From assembly GCA_000432515.1 (NCBI GenBank), contig HF995993.1:1-20460 (forward strand): a stretch of DNA of 20,460 nucleotides. Direction: 5' to 3'. This document shows positions 1 through 7,332 of the stretch, in pieces (position 1 is the first letter of the stretch; every line of letters starts with the position of its first letter). Under the pieces are notes generated by a model. It did not search any database, was not told the origin of the DNA, and worked only from the letters and a program-made list of their open reading frames with translations. The DNA is from Bacteroides sp. CAG:545. GTDB taxonomy: Bacteria > Bacteroidota > Bacteroidia > Bacteroidales > UBA932. The position numbers and the translations under genes were made by a program.

Positions 1-1373
1 GCTCTCTGCTCTATCCTGTCTGCCAACTGCACCACGTTCGCCGTGTGGATGCCGAAGAAGATGTACAAGATTTCCGTCAGCTTCGTCCGGGCCTTGACCC
101 GCCTCAGGTCGTAGTGCTCCTTCTGTGTGCCGAACGAGCCCTCCATCGCTGTCGCCCTCACCCTGGCAAGTTCCTTTCTGACAAGGTCTTTCTCCTTCTT
201 CTCCTCGCTGAACGGCCGTCCTCGCTTCACGAACGAGGTCTGTATCCCATTCTCCTTGCAGTAGTCCCTGTTTTCGGTTCCGGCATAACCGGTGTCTCCT
301 CCCACTTTCTTTGCTTCAACTCCGAACAACCTCTTATGCATCTTCAGGCAATGTATCAGCCTTGTACCCTCATTGAAGGCATTGAAGGACAGTTTCTCGA
401 TGAATGAGATTCCGTCGACCAGTATGTTGTTCACCTTCGCTCCGAACTCCACGCTCTTTACTTCCTTGCCCCTCACTATCGGTCTCACATACGGCTTGCT
501 GATGCTCACTATCCTGTTCGGAATACTCTCTCTGCAGTCCTTGCTCTGGAAGTGGTTCTTCTGCTGGCGGTACATCTTCGTGATGATTTCCAAATCACCT
601 TTCTCCCTGGATGTCAGCAGACTCTGCGCGTCCTCATAGGCACGTTCCATCTTGCGGATCTCTTTCAATATCTTGCCCAATAGTTCCAGAAGCCTACGAG
701 TTATCTTCCTTGTCTGGCTCTTGCTATGCTTGCGTTGCTTCCTGAATGCCAAGTTCGCCTTCTGCACGTCAATGAACTTTGTTCTCGGACGATGGATTCC
801 CAACCTCCTGCTCAACTCGCACATCGTCTCGTAACTCTTCTCTATCCCTTCCCACAACAGCTTCGGGTCCATCGGATACCTCATCTCGCTCTCATAGCAG
901 GTCGCATCCGTGTACATCGTATCCAGGTTCTGCATGTATGGCTTCCACTGTTCCGCCAGGATGTCCTGCAACTGCTGTATCTTCAGTTTTCCGGCAAGCT
1001 CCAGCATTATGTCATCCAATAGTTAGTAGTTTGTCAGCGGACGAGCCGGATCTATTATCACGTCGCAGAACATCTGGTAGTGGATGTTGCCGTTCAACTG
1101 CTCCATCAACTTCGGACAACTCAGACCCGTGTACATCTTCAGGAACATCAATGCCACTTTCCCCTCATGTGTGAAGTACGACTTGCGCCCCAATTTCGGT
1201 CTCATGCTCTTGCTGACAAGCCCGAAGCTCTCTGCCATCTCATGGAGCGGAAGCAGCTTCTTCATCCTGCCCAATTCACTCTTTTCAAACGTTGATCTAT
1301 AGAGGTCATAAAAATCGAACTCCGAGAATCCGATATTTGGTGCTATTTCAGCAAAATTTCGTACCTTTGACAT
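1..1373 (-). pseudogene. DDE transposase (IS1182/IS5-like), interrupted by an in-frame stop and truncated by the window edge
   Basis: Reads leftward from ATG at 1373-1371. The frame is open to base 3 (457 codons visible) except for one TAA at 1025-1023 (codon 117). I checked every later codon in that frame and found no other stop. The N-terminal 116 residues resemble the DUF772-type region of IS5/IS1182 transposases. After the stop come candidate catalytic residues: Asp156 in TDATCYES followed by RYP.D.KLLWE, Asp360 in GGDTGYAGTENR, and Glu411 in AMEGSFGTQ. The C-terminus lies outside the window. A single change (AAA or CAA to TAA) would explain the nonsense codon, so this is probably a recently inactivated copy; a sequencing error cannot be excluded. 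The DDE transposase call is firm; the exact IS family is inferred. Confidence 0.85.
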
Positions 1374-1389
1374 GCAGATTTATTTTGCG

Positions 1390-1429
1390 ATTCCTCCAAA
1401 TTCAGCTTTCCACGGCCTGTTGGAGGAAT
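1390..1429. repeat. 10-bp perfect inverted repeat upstream of the transposase
   Basis: ATTCCTCCAA at 1390-1399 is perfectly complementary to TTGGAGGAAT at 1420-1429, with a 20-base loop. It ends 16 bp upstream of the transposase ATG and would lie in its mRNA leader. It could be a leader hairpin that limits translation, part of the IS end, or a transposase binding site. The sequence does not decide between these. Confidence 0.6.
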
Positions 1430-1444
1430 TCTTTTTCTCCATAT

Positions 1445-1476
1445 CAAAGATACAAAAAATTTAACACATTAGCAAT
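1445..1476 (-). promoter_or_regulatory. Bacteroidota-type promoter of the transposase
   Basis: On the minus strand a -7 box TATCTTTG (1452-1445) matches TAnnTTTG. A -33-like ATTG (1476-1473) lies upstream with a 20-nt spacer, inside the usual 19-21 range. Transcription would start near 1441 and give a leader of about 65-70 nt that contains the hairpin at 1390-1429. Confidence 0.55.
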
Positions 1477-1592
1477 CAATTCGTTAGGAAAAGATTAACA
1501 TTTCCCGACAGTCCCTATACTATTTACACCAAAAATAAAATTTTCATTTGAACTTTCCAAATCAGCATAATAATTATCTGAATTAAGATAAC

Positions 1593-1600
1593 TATATTTG
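1593..1600 (+). promoter_or_regulatory. Candidate -7 promoter box upstream of the structured region
   Basis: TATATTTG matches the Bacteroidota -7 consensus TAnnTTTG. It sits directly before the first hairpin of the structured stretch (1604-1632), as expected if an RNA starts near 1604-1608. No convincing -33 TTTG is present at the right spacing; the nearest, at 1547-1550, is too far away. The call therefore rests on one box. Confidence 0.4.
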
Positions 1601-1603
1601 CAA

Positions 1604-1808
1604 CCGAATTTGAGTGTTTGCACTCTTTTCGGACATACAGCCTAATCGTCGTCGAACTACCACAACAAGGCCATAAAGGCTGATAATCAACTTACCCAAT
1701 GGGTGAAGTGTGTCCTGCGTCATAGACGTAGAACCGCTCCTATGGGTAAGTTGGCTGTGGTAGGCCATGACGACGTTAGGCAGTGGTTCTACGTCTTTTT
1801 CGTTTTTT
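1604..1808 (+). ncRNA. Candidate structured RNA or leader with pseudoknot-like interleaved repeats and U-rich end
   Basis: Three paired elements are visible. (1) A hairpin at 1604-1632: CCGAA/TTCGG outside, GAGTG/CACTC inside, TTTG loop. (2) A long stem in three parts: 1640-1645 with 1776-1781, 1647-1653 with 1769-1775 and 1657-1664 with 1756-1763, continued by an 11-bp perfect helix, 1688-1698 with 1743-1753. (3) A 12-bp perfect helix, 1724-1735 (AGACGTAGAACC) with 1785-1796. Its left arm lies in the loop of stem 2 and its right arm starts 3 nt after stem 2 ends, which is H-type pseudoknot geometry. TTTTCGTTTTTT follows, like an intrinsic terminator. The RNA may be an independent small RNA or an attenuating leader of the gene at 1856. 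I do not recognise it as a known RNA family. Transcription is inferred. Confidence 0.5.
1785..1808 (+). terminator. Possible intrinsic terminator or attenuator of the structured RNA
   Basis: The right arm of a 12-bp perfect stem (partner 1724-1735) is followed at once by four T, CG and six T. The loop would be 49 nt and contains pairing arms of the other long stem, so termination efficiency is uncertain. The start codon of the secreted protein follows 48 nt downstream, so readthrough control is plausible. Confidence 0.4.
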
Positions 1809-1855
1809 ACCGTTGCCGTTTTACAGATTATTGTCTAACTCAAATAAAATGTAGA

Positions 1856-2446
1856 ATGGAAACAAAAGCATTTAAAACATTCCTTTTGACGGCATTATTT
1901 GCCGTTGTTAGTTTAATGAGTTCCGCACAGATTATAAGTGCTGATACGTTATCACAGCAAGACAGTATTACTGCCAAAGTAAATAGTACACCGCAAACTG
2001 CTGCGGAAAAGCGCAAGGCAATGCTTACTCCGGAGTATTACACTAAATTCTTAGGAGCGTCGTTCTTCACTATTGCAACCATAGAAAAAGAATTTGATGT
2101 AGTTCCTGTCCGTATTCTGGACTTGACATTCTTCTATGACTTTGGAGATTGCTTCGTTGGAATGGAATCCAACACAAAAGGCGTAGTAATACAAATGACC
2201 TTGAGGTTATTCTCAGACGCAGCTGAGGAGTTCATACAGAAGGCTATTGATTACGGTTATAAATACGTGGCCAACGGCAAGAATGTGAATGTACGTTCCA
2301 ATACAGGAAAACTACTACCCGATGTCTATGGCACTAAAGTAAAATGCTATCGTAAATCAACTGATAACGGAAATGTCTATTTAGAAGTTTCTACGAGTAG
2401 TAAATACGCTAATGAATATGAAATAGCAATCTTTAGAGCCCAATAG
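1856..2446 (+). CDS. Secreted protein of unknown function with signal peptide
   Basis: 196 residues. I chose the ATG at 1856 because it begins a clear Sec signal peptide: METK, then a hydrophobic stretch at about residues 6-22, then a probable SPase I site after Ala24 (SSA/Q). The frame is open further upstream to 1703, but that part runs through the inverted repeats and looks non-coding. The mature part starts with a Ser/Thr/Gln-rich linker (about 27-50), then a mixed alpha/beta-looking region. There is no lipobox Cys and no other membrane segment, so a periplasmic or exported soluble protein is likely. I recognise no domain. The gene stands alone between the structured leader and the convergent pckA. 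Confidence 0.75.
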   Translation: METKAFKTFLLTALFAVVSLMSSAQIISADTLSQQDSITAKVNSTPQTAAEKRKAMLTPEYYTKFLGASFFTIATIEKEFDVVPVRILDLTFFYDFGDCFVGMESNTKGVVIQMTLRLFSDAAEEFIQKAIDYGYKYVANGKNVNVRSNTGKLLPDVYGTKVKCYRKSTDNGNVYLEVSTSSKYANEYEIAIFRAQ

Positions 2447-2487
2447 TTGTAGGTAATGACCTCATACTTCTGCAAAGAATAAAAGAG

Positions 2488-2512
2488 GAGGCCGACCCAA
2501 AGGGTCAGCCTC
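2488..2512 (-). terminator. Intrinsic terminator of pckA
   Basis: GAGGC/GCCTC and GACCC/GGGTC form a stem with one C-A mismatch and an AAA/TTT loop. Read on the minus strand it is followed by CTCTTTT, a U-rich tract, 66 nt past the pckA stop codon. On the plus strand the T tract is poor, so it would serve the upstream secreted-protein gene only weakly. Confidence 0.75.
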
Positions 2513-2577
2513 ATTCGATTTATGTTCTTCGAGCTAAGTAACCGGTAAAGATAACCGAATCCTTAGCCGAAAAGTGA

Positions 2578-4182
2578 TTACAACTGTGGACCAGCCTTAA
2601 CGAGAGCCTTGCCTGCGCGGTTGCCTTCGTATTTGCCGAAGTTCTTGATGAACCTTGCAGCGAGGTCCTTAGCCTTAACTTCCCAGTCAGCAGCATTTGC
2701 GTATGTGTCGCGAGGGTCGAGGATGTGAGTATCAACACCCTTGAGCTCTGTAGGAACTACGAAGTTGAAGTAAGGGATAGTCTTGGTAGGAGCGCTGTCG
2801 ATGCTGTGATCGAGGATAGCGTCGATAATACCACGGGTATCACGGATAGAGATACGTTTTCCAGTACCGTTCCAGCCAGTGTTTACGAGGTAAGCCCTTG
2901 CACCGCTCTTCTTCATGTGGCGAACGAGCTCCTCAGCATACTTTGTAGGATGGAGTTCGAGGAATGCCTGTCCGAAGCAAGCAGAGAATGTAGGAGTAGG
3001 CTCGGTGATACCGCGCTCTGTACCTGCAAGCTTAGCTGTGAAACCTGAAAGGAAGTAGTACTTTGTCTGCTCAGGATCGAGGATAGATACTGGAGGAAGT
3101 ACACCGAATGCATCAGCTGAAAGGAAGATAACCTGTTTTGCAGCTGGAGCATGTGATACAGGACGTACGATGTTGTGGATGTGATAGATAGGGTAAGATA
3201 CACGAGTATTCTCGGTAACGCTCTTGTCTGCGAAATCGATCTTGCCGTTCTCGTCCACTGTTACGTTCTCGAGGAGAGCGTCACGGGTGATGGCACCGTA
3301 GATATCCGGTTCTGACTCCTTGTCGAGGTTGATGACCTTAGCGTAGCAACCACCTTCGAGGTTGAAGATACCGTTGTTGTCCCAGCCGTGCTCGTCGTCA
3401 CCGATGAGGAGACGCTTAGGATCTGTAGAAAGGGTTGTCTTGCCAGTTCCTGAAAGACCGAAGAAGATAGCGGTGTTCTCACCGTTCTTGTCGGTATTTG
3501 CAGAGCAGTGCATAGAAGCGATGCCCTTGAGAGGCAGGAAGTAGTTCATCATAGAGAACATACCCTTCTTCATCTCACCACCATACCAAGTATTGAGAAT
3601 AACCTGCTCGTGTGATGTTACATTGAAGAGTACAGCAGTCTCAGAACGGAGACCGAGCTCCTCATAGTTCTCAACCTTTGCCTTGGCTGCGCAATATACT
3701 ACGAAGTCAGGCTCCTGATCGAACTCTTTCTGGTTCTTAGGACGGATGAACATGTTAGTAACGAAGTGAGCCTGCCATGCAACTTCCATAATGAAACGAA
3801 CCTTCATTCTGGTGTTCTCGTTTGCACCGCAGAAACCGTCAACTACGAAAAGTCTCTTGCCGGAAAGCTGTTTTACAGCGAGCTTCTTGCAGGCTTTCCA
3901 AGTCTTCTCTGAAGCAGGATGGTTGTCGTTAGGATACTCTGGAGTGTTCCACCATACGGTGTCCTTAGAGGTCTTGTCCATAACGATGTACTTGTCCTTA
4001 GGAGAACGTCCGGTGTAGATACCGGTCATAACGTTGATGGCACCGAGTTCGGTCTCCTGACCTTTCTCATAACCGGTAAGCTCCGGTCTTGTCTCTTCGT
4101 TGAAGAGAACTTCGTAAGATGGGTTGTAAAGGACTTCTTTTACACCTTTAATTCCATACTTGCTTAAATCCAATGTTGGCAT
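2578..4182 (-). CDS. pckA: Phosphoenolpyruvate carboxykinase (ATP)
   Basis: 534 residues, the usual length of ATP-type PEPCK. The enzyme interconverts oxaloacetate + ATP and PEP + CO2 + ADP in the cytosol. In anaerobic Bacteroidota it often runs toward oxaloacetate, feeding succinate formation. Visible family landmarks are TGRSPKDK (Arg59), TWYGGEMKKG (Tyr200, Lys206), His225 in SMHCSAN, the P-loop GLSGTGKT at 242-249 (Lys248), and the metal-binding LIGDDEHGW with Asp262/263. These correspond to the substrate, metal and ATP ligands of the Escherichia coli enzyme. The start is supported by alignment with the family N-terminus and by a -7 box about 55 nt upstream. It is a single-gene unit with its own terminator, transcribed divergently from recQ. 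Confidence 0.97.
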   Translation of the reverse strand: MPTLDLSKYGIKGVKEVLYNPSYEVLFNEETRPELTGYEKGQETELGAINVMTGIYTGRSPKDKYIVMDKTSKDTVWWNTPEYPNDNHPASEKTWKACKKLAVKQLSGKRLFVVDGFCGANENTRMKVRFIMEVAWQAHFVTNMFIRPKNQKEFDQEPDFVVYCAAKAKVENYEELGLRSETAVLFNVTSHEQVILNTWYGGEMKKGMFSMMNYFLPLKGIASMHCSANTDKNGENTAIFFGLSGTGKTTLSTDPKRLLIGDDEHGWDNNGIFNLEGGCYAKVINLDKESEPDIYGAITRDALLENVTVDENGKIDFADKSVTENTRVSYPIYHIHNIVRPVSHAPAAKQVIFLSADAFGVLPPVSILDPEQTKYYFLSGFTAKLAGTERGITEPTPTFSACFGQAFLELHPTKYAEELVRHMKKSGARAYLVNTGWNGTGKRISIRDTRGIIDAILDHSIDSAPTKTIPYFNFVVPTELKGVDTHILDPRDTYANAADWEVKAKDLAARFIKNFGKYEGNRAGKALVKAGPQL

Positions 4183-4237
4183 AATGTAAATAATATGTTT
4201 AAAATATTATAACTGATTTCTTTTTTCAAATCGCCTG

Positions 4238-4245
4238 CAAAATTA
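4238..4245 (-). promoter_or_regulatory. Candidate pckA promoter, -7 box
   Basis: Read on the minus strand the box is TAATTTTG, a match to TAnnTTTG. It implies a transcription start near 4232-4234 and a leader of about 50 nt. No good -33 TTTG was found at 19-21 nt spacing, so the assignment is tentative. Confidence 0.45.
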
Positions 4246-4270
4246 AGACAATTTTATGATTACTGCCACA

Positions 4271-4298
4271 TTTGCAGACTTAATTTTTCGTATTTTTG
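4271..4298 (+). promoter_or_regulatory. Candidate recQ promoter
   Basis: TATTTTTG at 4291-4298 matches the -7 consensus and TTTG at 4271-4274 could be the -33 element, although the 16-nt spacer is shorter than the usual 19-21. Transcription would start near 4303, giving a leader of about 95 nt. The region 4183-4397 holds both divergent promoters and no convincing gene. Confidence 0.4.
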
Positions 4299-4397
4299 TA
4301 AAAATTCCAACCCCAAACGTATGCAAAAAATTTGCCATATGAAGAAGATAAGGAATATAAATTGTTTTACCACGACTTTCCTAAGTAATAATATATT

Positions 4398-6338
4398 ATG
4401 GAGCCGATAGACATACTTGAACAATACTGGGGATATTCCTCGTTCCGTCCGATGCAGGAGAATATAGTGCGCACGGCATTGTCCGGAAAAGACGTGCTTG
4501 CCATCCTTCCTACAGGCGGCGGAAAATCAGTCTGTTTCCAAGTCCCGGCTCTTATGAAAGACGGCATTGCACTGGTCATTACGCCGCTTATCGCACTTAT
4601 GAAAGACCAGGTGCAGAACCTGAACGCCAGAGGCATCAAGGCCGTAGCCATCTATGCCGGAATGACCCGCTGGGACGTGGACCTCGCCCTTAACAATGCC
4701 GCATACGGTGACGTGCGCTTTCTGTACATATCCCCTGAGCGCATAGGCACGCGACTCTTCCAGTCCTACATCCCGGTCATGAAATTCAGTTTCATAGTCA
4801 TTGACGAGGCGCATTGCATATCCCAGTGGGGCTACGACTTCAGACCAGACTACCTGAAAATCGGGGAGTTGCGCGATCAGGTGGACTCGCCGGTGATAGC
4901 ATTGACAGCGACAGCGACGCCGGAAGTGGCCGACGACATCATGGAAAAACTCAAATTCCGTGAAAAGACATTGATCCGAAGCGGATTCGAACGCCCTAAC
5001 CTTTCATATATAGTGCGCAAATGCGAGGATAAGATGGGTCAGATGCTGAATATCTGCAACGGCGTGAAGGGCACCGGAATCGTTTACGTCAGAAGCCGGA
5101 GCAAGACTGAAGAACTCGCAGCCGCGCTTTCCGCCCACGGAATCTCAGCCTCATTCTACCACGCCGGACTGGGTCACGAACTGAGGATGCTCCGTCAGGA
5201 AGAGTGGAAAAGCGGGAAAACCAGAGTCATGGTCTGTACCAATGCCTTCGGAATGGGAATTGACAAGCCGGATGTGCGCTTCGTCATTCACGCGGATATG
5301 CCCGATTCTCCGGAAGCGTATTTCCAGGAAGCCGGAAGAGCGGGACGTGACGGCAAGGGCTCATACGCCGTGCTGTTGTGGAACTCTTCTGACGTGAAGA
5401 GGCTCAGACAGATAGAAACAGTCTCATTTCCGTCATTGGAATACGTGGAGGACATATTCCACAAGGTGTTCGCGAACAGCAATTTCGCTTACGGACAGGG
5501 ACTTGGATGCCAGGTGAGGTTCGATCTCATAGAGTTCTGCAAACGGTTTTCGCTGAACCGTTCCTCTGCCTACTACGCGATCAAATATCTGGAAAGAGAA
5601 GGACATTGGACTTATACTGAGGACATTGAGGCCCCGACAAGAGTCCGCATAGCCGTAAACAGGGACGACCTGTACGATGTGGAATTCAGCGACAGGACAA
5701 TGCTGGACGTCCTGGAAGTGCTTATGCGCCGCTATGACGGAATATTTTCATTCTCGGTCCCTATCGAAGAAGACTACGTGGCCCAGCGGTGCTCAATCAC
5801 GGTCCCGAACCTCAGGCAGACATTGTACAACCTCTCCCTCGAGCACGTGATAAAATACATTCCGGGGCAGCGTGCAGATGTGCTGACCCTTCATAGTGAA
5901 CACCTTACGCCCGGCAACGTGAAGCTTTCCCCGTCCCGCTACAAGATGTTGAAAGAAACTTGGCACAAGCGTATGGAAACCATGGTGGAATACGTGAGCG
6001 AGGAGAATACCTGCCGTTCCCGCTTCCTGCTTTCGTACTTCGGCCAGACCGAGTCCGCGAACTGCGGCCGTTGCGACATCTGCCGCGAAGGAAAAGCCTC
6101 TGAGGACGCTGCCCAGCCATCCGGCGGTGCCAATGAAAAAGTCAATGAAAAAGTCAATGAAAAGAATTTGACTGCCGAGGCGCTTACTGCTTTTGTCAAT
6201 GAAACAATGCAAGGCGCCTACACGCTCCGTGACATCAATGCCAGGTTTGCTGATCCCTCCGCATCCTATTCTCCTGATTATCTGACCATTCTGCGCGAAC
6301 TCATAGACACCGGCAAGGTGCCTCCCTACAAGAACTGA
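4398..6338 (+). CDS. recQ: ATP-dependent DNA helicase, RecQ family
   Basis: 646 residues. A superfamily 2, 3'-5' helicase that unwinds forks and recombination intermediates in DNA repair. Motifs in order: Gln20 region (FRPMQ), Walker A TGGGKS at 39-44, DEAH at 136-139 with SQWGYDFRPDY, TATAT at 170-174, and motifs V/VI (TNAFGMGIDKPDVR, QEAGRAGRDGKG) at about 281-321. A zinc-binding cluster is made by Cys539, Cys556, Cys559 and Cys562 in the pattern CRSRFLLSYFGQ..CGRCDIC. In E. coli RecQ this cluster directly follows the helicase core. Here about 200 residues, including a winged-helix-like stretch at about 375-425, come first. No HRDC domain is evident. A short repeat (NEKVNEKVNEK, about 579-589) marks a linker before a small C-terminal domain. 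Confidence 0.93.
   Translation: MEPIDILEQYWGYSSFRPMQENIVRTALSGKDVLAILPTGGGKSVCFQVPALMKDGIALVITPLIALMKDQVQNLNARGIKAVAIYAGMTRWDVDLALNNAAYGDVRFLYISPERIGTRLFQSYIPVMKFSFIVIDEAHCISQWGYDFRPDYLKIGELRDQVDSPVIALTATATPEVADDIMEKLKFREKTLIRSGFERPNLSYIVRKCEDKMGQMLNICNGVKGTGIVYVRSRSKTEELAAALSAHGISASFYHAGLGHELRMLRQEEWKSGKTRVMVCTNAFGMGIDKPDVRFVIHADMPDSPEAYFQEAGRAGRDGKGSYAVLLWNSSDVKRLRQIETVSFPSLEYVEDIFHKVFANSNFAYGQGLGCQVRFDLIEFCKRFSLNRSSAYYAIKYLEREGHWTYTEDIEAPTRVRIAVNRDDLYDVEFSDRTMLDVLEVLMRRYDGIFSFSVPIEEDYVAQRCSITVPNLRQTLYNLSLEHVIKYIPGQRADVLTLHSEHLTPGNVKLSPSRYKMLKETWHKRMETMVEYVSEENTCRSRFLLSYFGQTESANCGRCDICREGKASEDAAQPSGGANEKVNEKVNEKNLTAEALTAFVNETMQGAYTLRDINARFADPSASYSPDYLTILRELIDTGKVPPYKN
6131..6166 (+). repeat. 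Three tandem 12-bp repeats inside recQ
   Basis: CAATGAAAAAGT occurs at 6131-6142 and 6143-6154, and a third, slightly changed copy spans 6155-6166. They encode the NEKV repeat in the linker after the zinc cluster. The unit is a multiple of three, so copy-number change would lengthen or shorten the linker without a frameshift. Confidence 0.85.
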
Positions 6339-6387
6339 CAGGCGCAGAAGGATTCCGTAAGGAAGAAATGCAGTCCGTCACAGAACC

Positions 6388-7332
6388 CTATCCCTCGATG
6401 ACAAGCCCGTCGAAAGCCGGCTTTATATCAATATCGGGAGCCAACTCCTGCAACTGTCCGCAGAACTCCGGATATGTAGGAAAAGTATGAGACAGATGAG
6501 TCAGCCAAGTGTGCTCCGCTCCGATTTCCCGTGCAAGGTCAATGGCTTGATACAGAGAGAAATGCGAATGATGAGGCTTGTAGCCTACCGTATTGAGCGT
6601 AACATGCTTCAGCCCTTTCAGCTTGCACAGCTCGCTCTCCGGCAGCAGACTCATATCCGTTATATATGCAATGTCACCGAATCGGAACCCCAGGACCGGC
6701 ATCTTGTCGTGCATTCCTCGGATCGGAATGATCTCAACCCCCTTTCCAGTAGGAGAAGAAAGCCCTCCGTGAAAGTCAATGTCATCTGCGACACTGGCAG
6801 GCGTTGCATTCCTGTTGTCAGTCGGGATGTGGTTCCCGTCCGCATCTACATAACAATAGCCGACATCATGCACCCAGACCAGTTCCCTGTCATCATCTCC
6901 AGGCTCCACGAAAAACGGCCTCTCATCTATCAGATGCACGTGCCATTCAGGAGCGCCAGGATATTTCTTCTCAGCGAAAACATAGTCGTAACTCTCTCGG
7001 AGTGAGTCCAATACCGGCTCTTCGCAATATATCTCGGCAGCCCTGCGGTCGATGTAGTTCAATGATCTGACATCATCCAGACCACCTGTATGGTCCCTGT
7101 GGCTGTGCGTGAGCAGTATCGCATCCAAGTGCGAAACCCCCTGCCTGAGCATCTGCATTCTGAAATCAGGACCCGCATCCACCAGGATAGTCAGCCCTCC
7201 ATACTCCACCAGAGCAGCTGATCTGAACCTTTTGTCGTGCTGGTCAATGCTTTGGCATACAGCGCATTTGCACCCTATGATAGGCACACCCTGCGACGTT
7301 CCGGTGCCGAGAAAAGTCAGCCGCGCCTTCAT
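6388..7332 (-). CDS. MBL-fold metallo-hydrolase, PhnP-like
   Basis: 314 residues from the ATG at 7332. I prefer this start over the upstream ATG at 7374 because it overlaps the mtaB stop as ATGA and begins MKARLTFLGTGTSQG, the typical start of the fold. Landmarks are the Cys21/Cys23/Cys26 cluster in GCKCAVC, seen in PhnP-type phosphodiesterases, and the metal-binding HSHRDH at 76-81 followed by TGGLDD. PhnP cleaves phosphoribosyl cyclic phosphate. No other phosphonate genes are nearby, so the true substrate is open. It is the last gene of the tamB-like/RsmI-like/mtaB operon and converges on recQ with only 49 bp between stops. Confidence 0.85.
   Translation of the reverse strand: MKARLTFLGTGTSQGVPIIGCKCAVCQSIDQHDKRFRSAALVEYGGLTILVDAGPDFRMQMLRQGVSHLDAILLTHSHRDHTGGLDDVRSLNYIDRRAAEIYCEEPVLDSLRESYDYVFAEKKYPGAPEWHVHLIDERPFFVEPGDDDRELVWVHDVGYCYVDADGNHIPTDNRNATPASVADDIDFHGGLSSPTGKGVEIIPIRGMHDKMPVLGFRFGDIAYITDMSLLPESELCKLKGLKHVTLNTVGYKPHHSHFSLYQAIDLAREIGAEHTWLTHLSHTFPTYPEFCGQLQELAPDIDIKPAFDGLVIEG

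Larger units (their letters stand above)
1..1500 (-). mobile_element. Insertion sequence, 5' portion (right boundary approximate)
   Basis: The element contains the transposase gene and its upstream region. The end downstream of the transposase is outside the window, so terminal inverted repeats and target duplications cannot be compared. The boundary near 1430-1500 is a guess, based on the hairpin at 1390-1429, the promoter at 1445-1476, and the unrelated AT-rich sequence that follows. Confidence 0.5.

Noticed and set aside
1724..1796. Invertible promoter flanked by AGACGTAGAACC repeats as an Mpi target
   Set aside because: Only 49 bp lie between the arms, there is no TAnnTTTG inside, and the second interleaved repeat fits an RNA fold better.
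1703..1855. Upstream in-frame extension of the secreted protein
   Set aside because: It runs through the inverted repeats, is Arg/Cys-rich, and would bury the signal peptide; the ATG at 1856 gives a classic Sec signal.
4321..4410. 29-codon open frame overlapping the recQ start
   Set aside because: Short, without a recognisable ribosome site or family; it most likely reflects an AT-rich leader.
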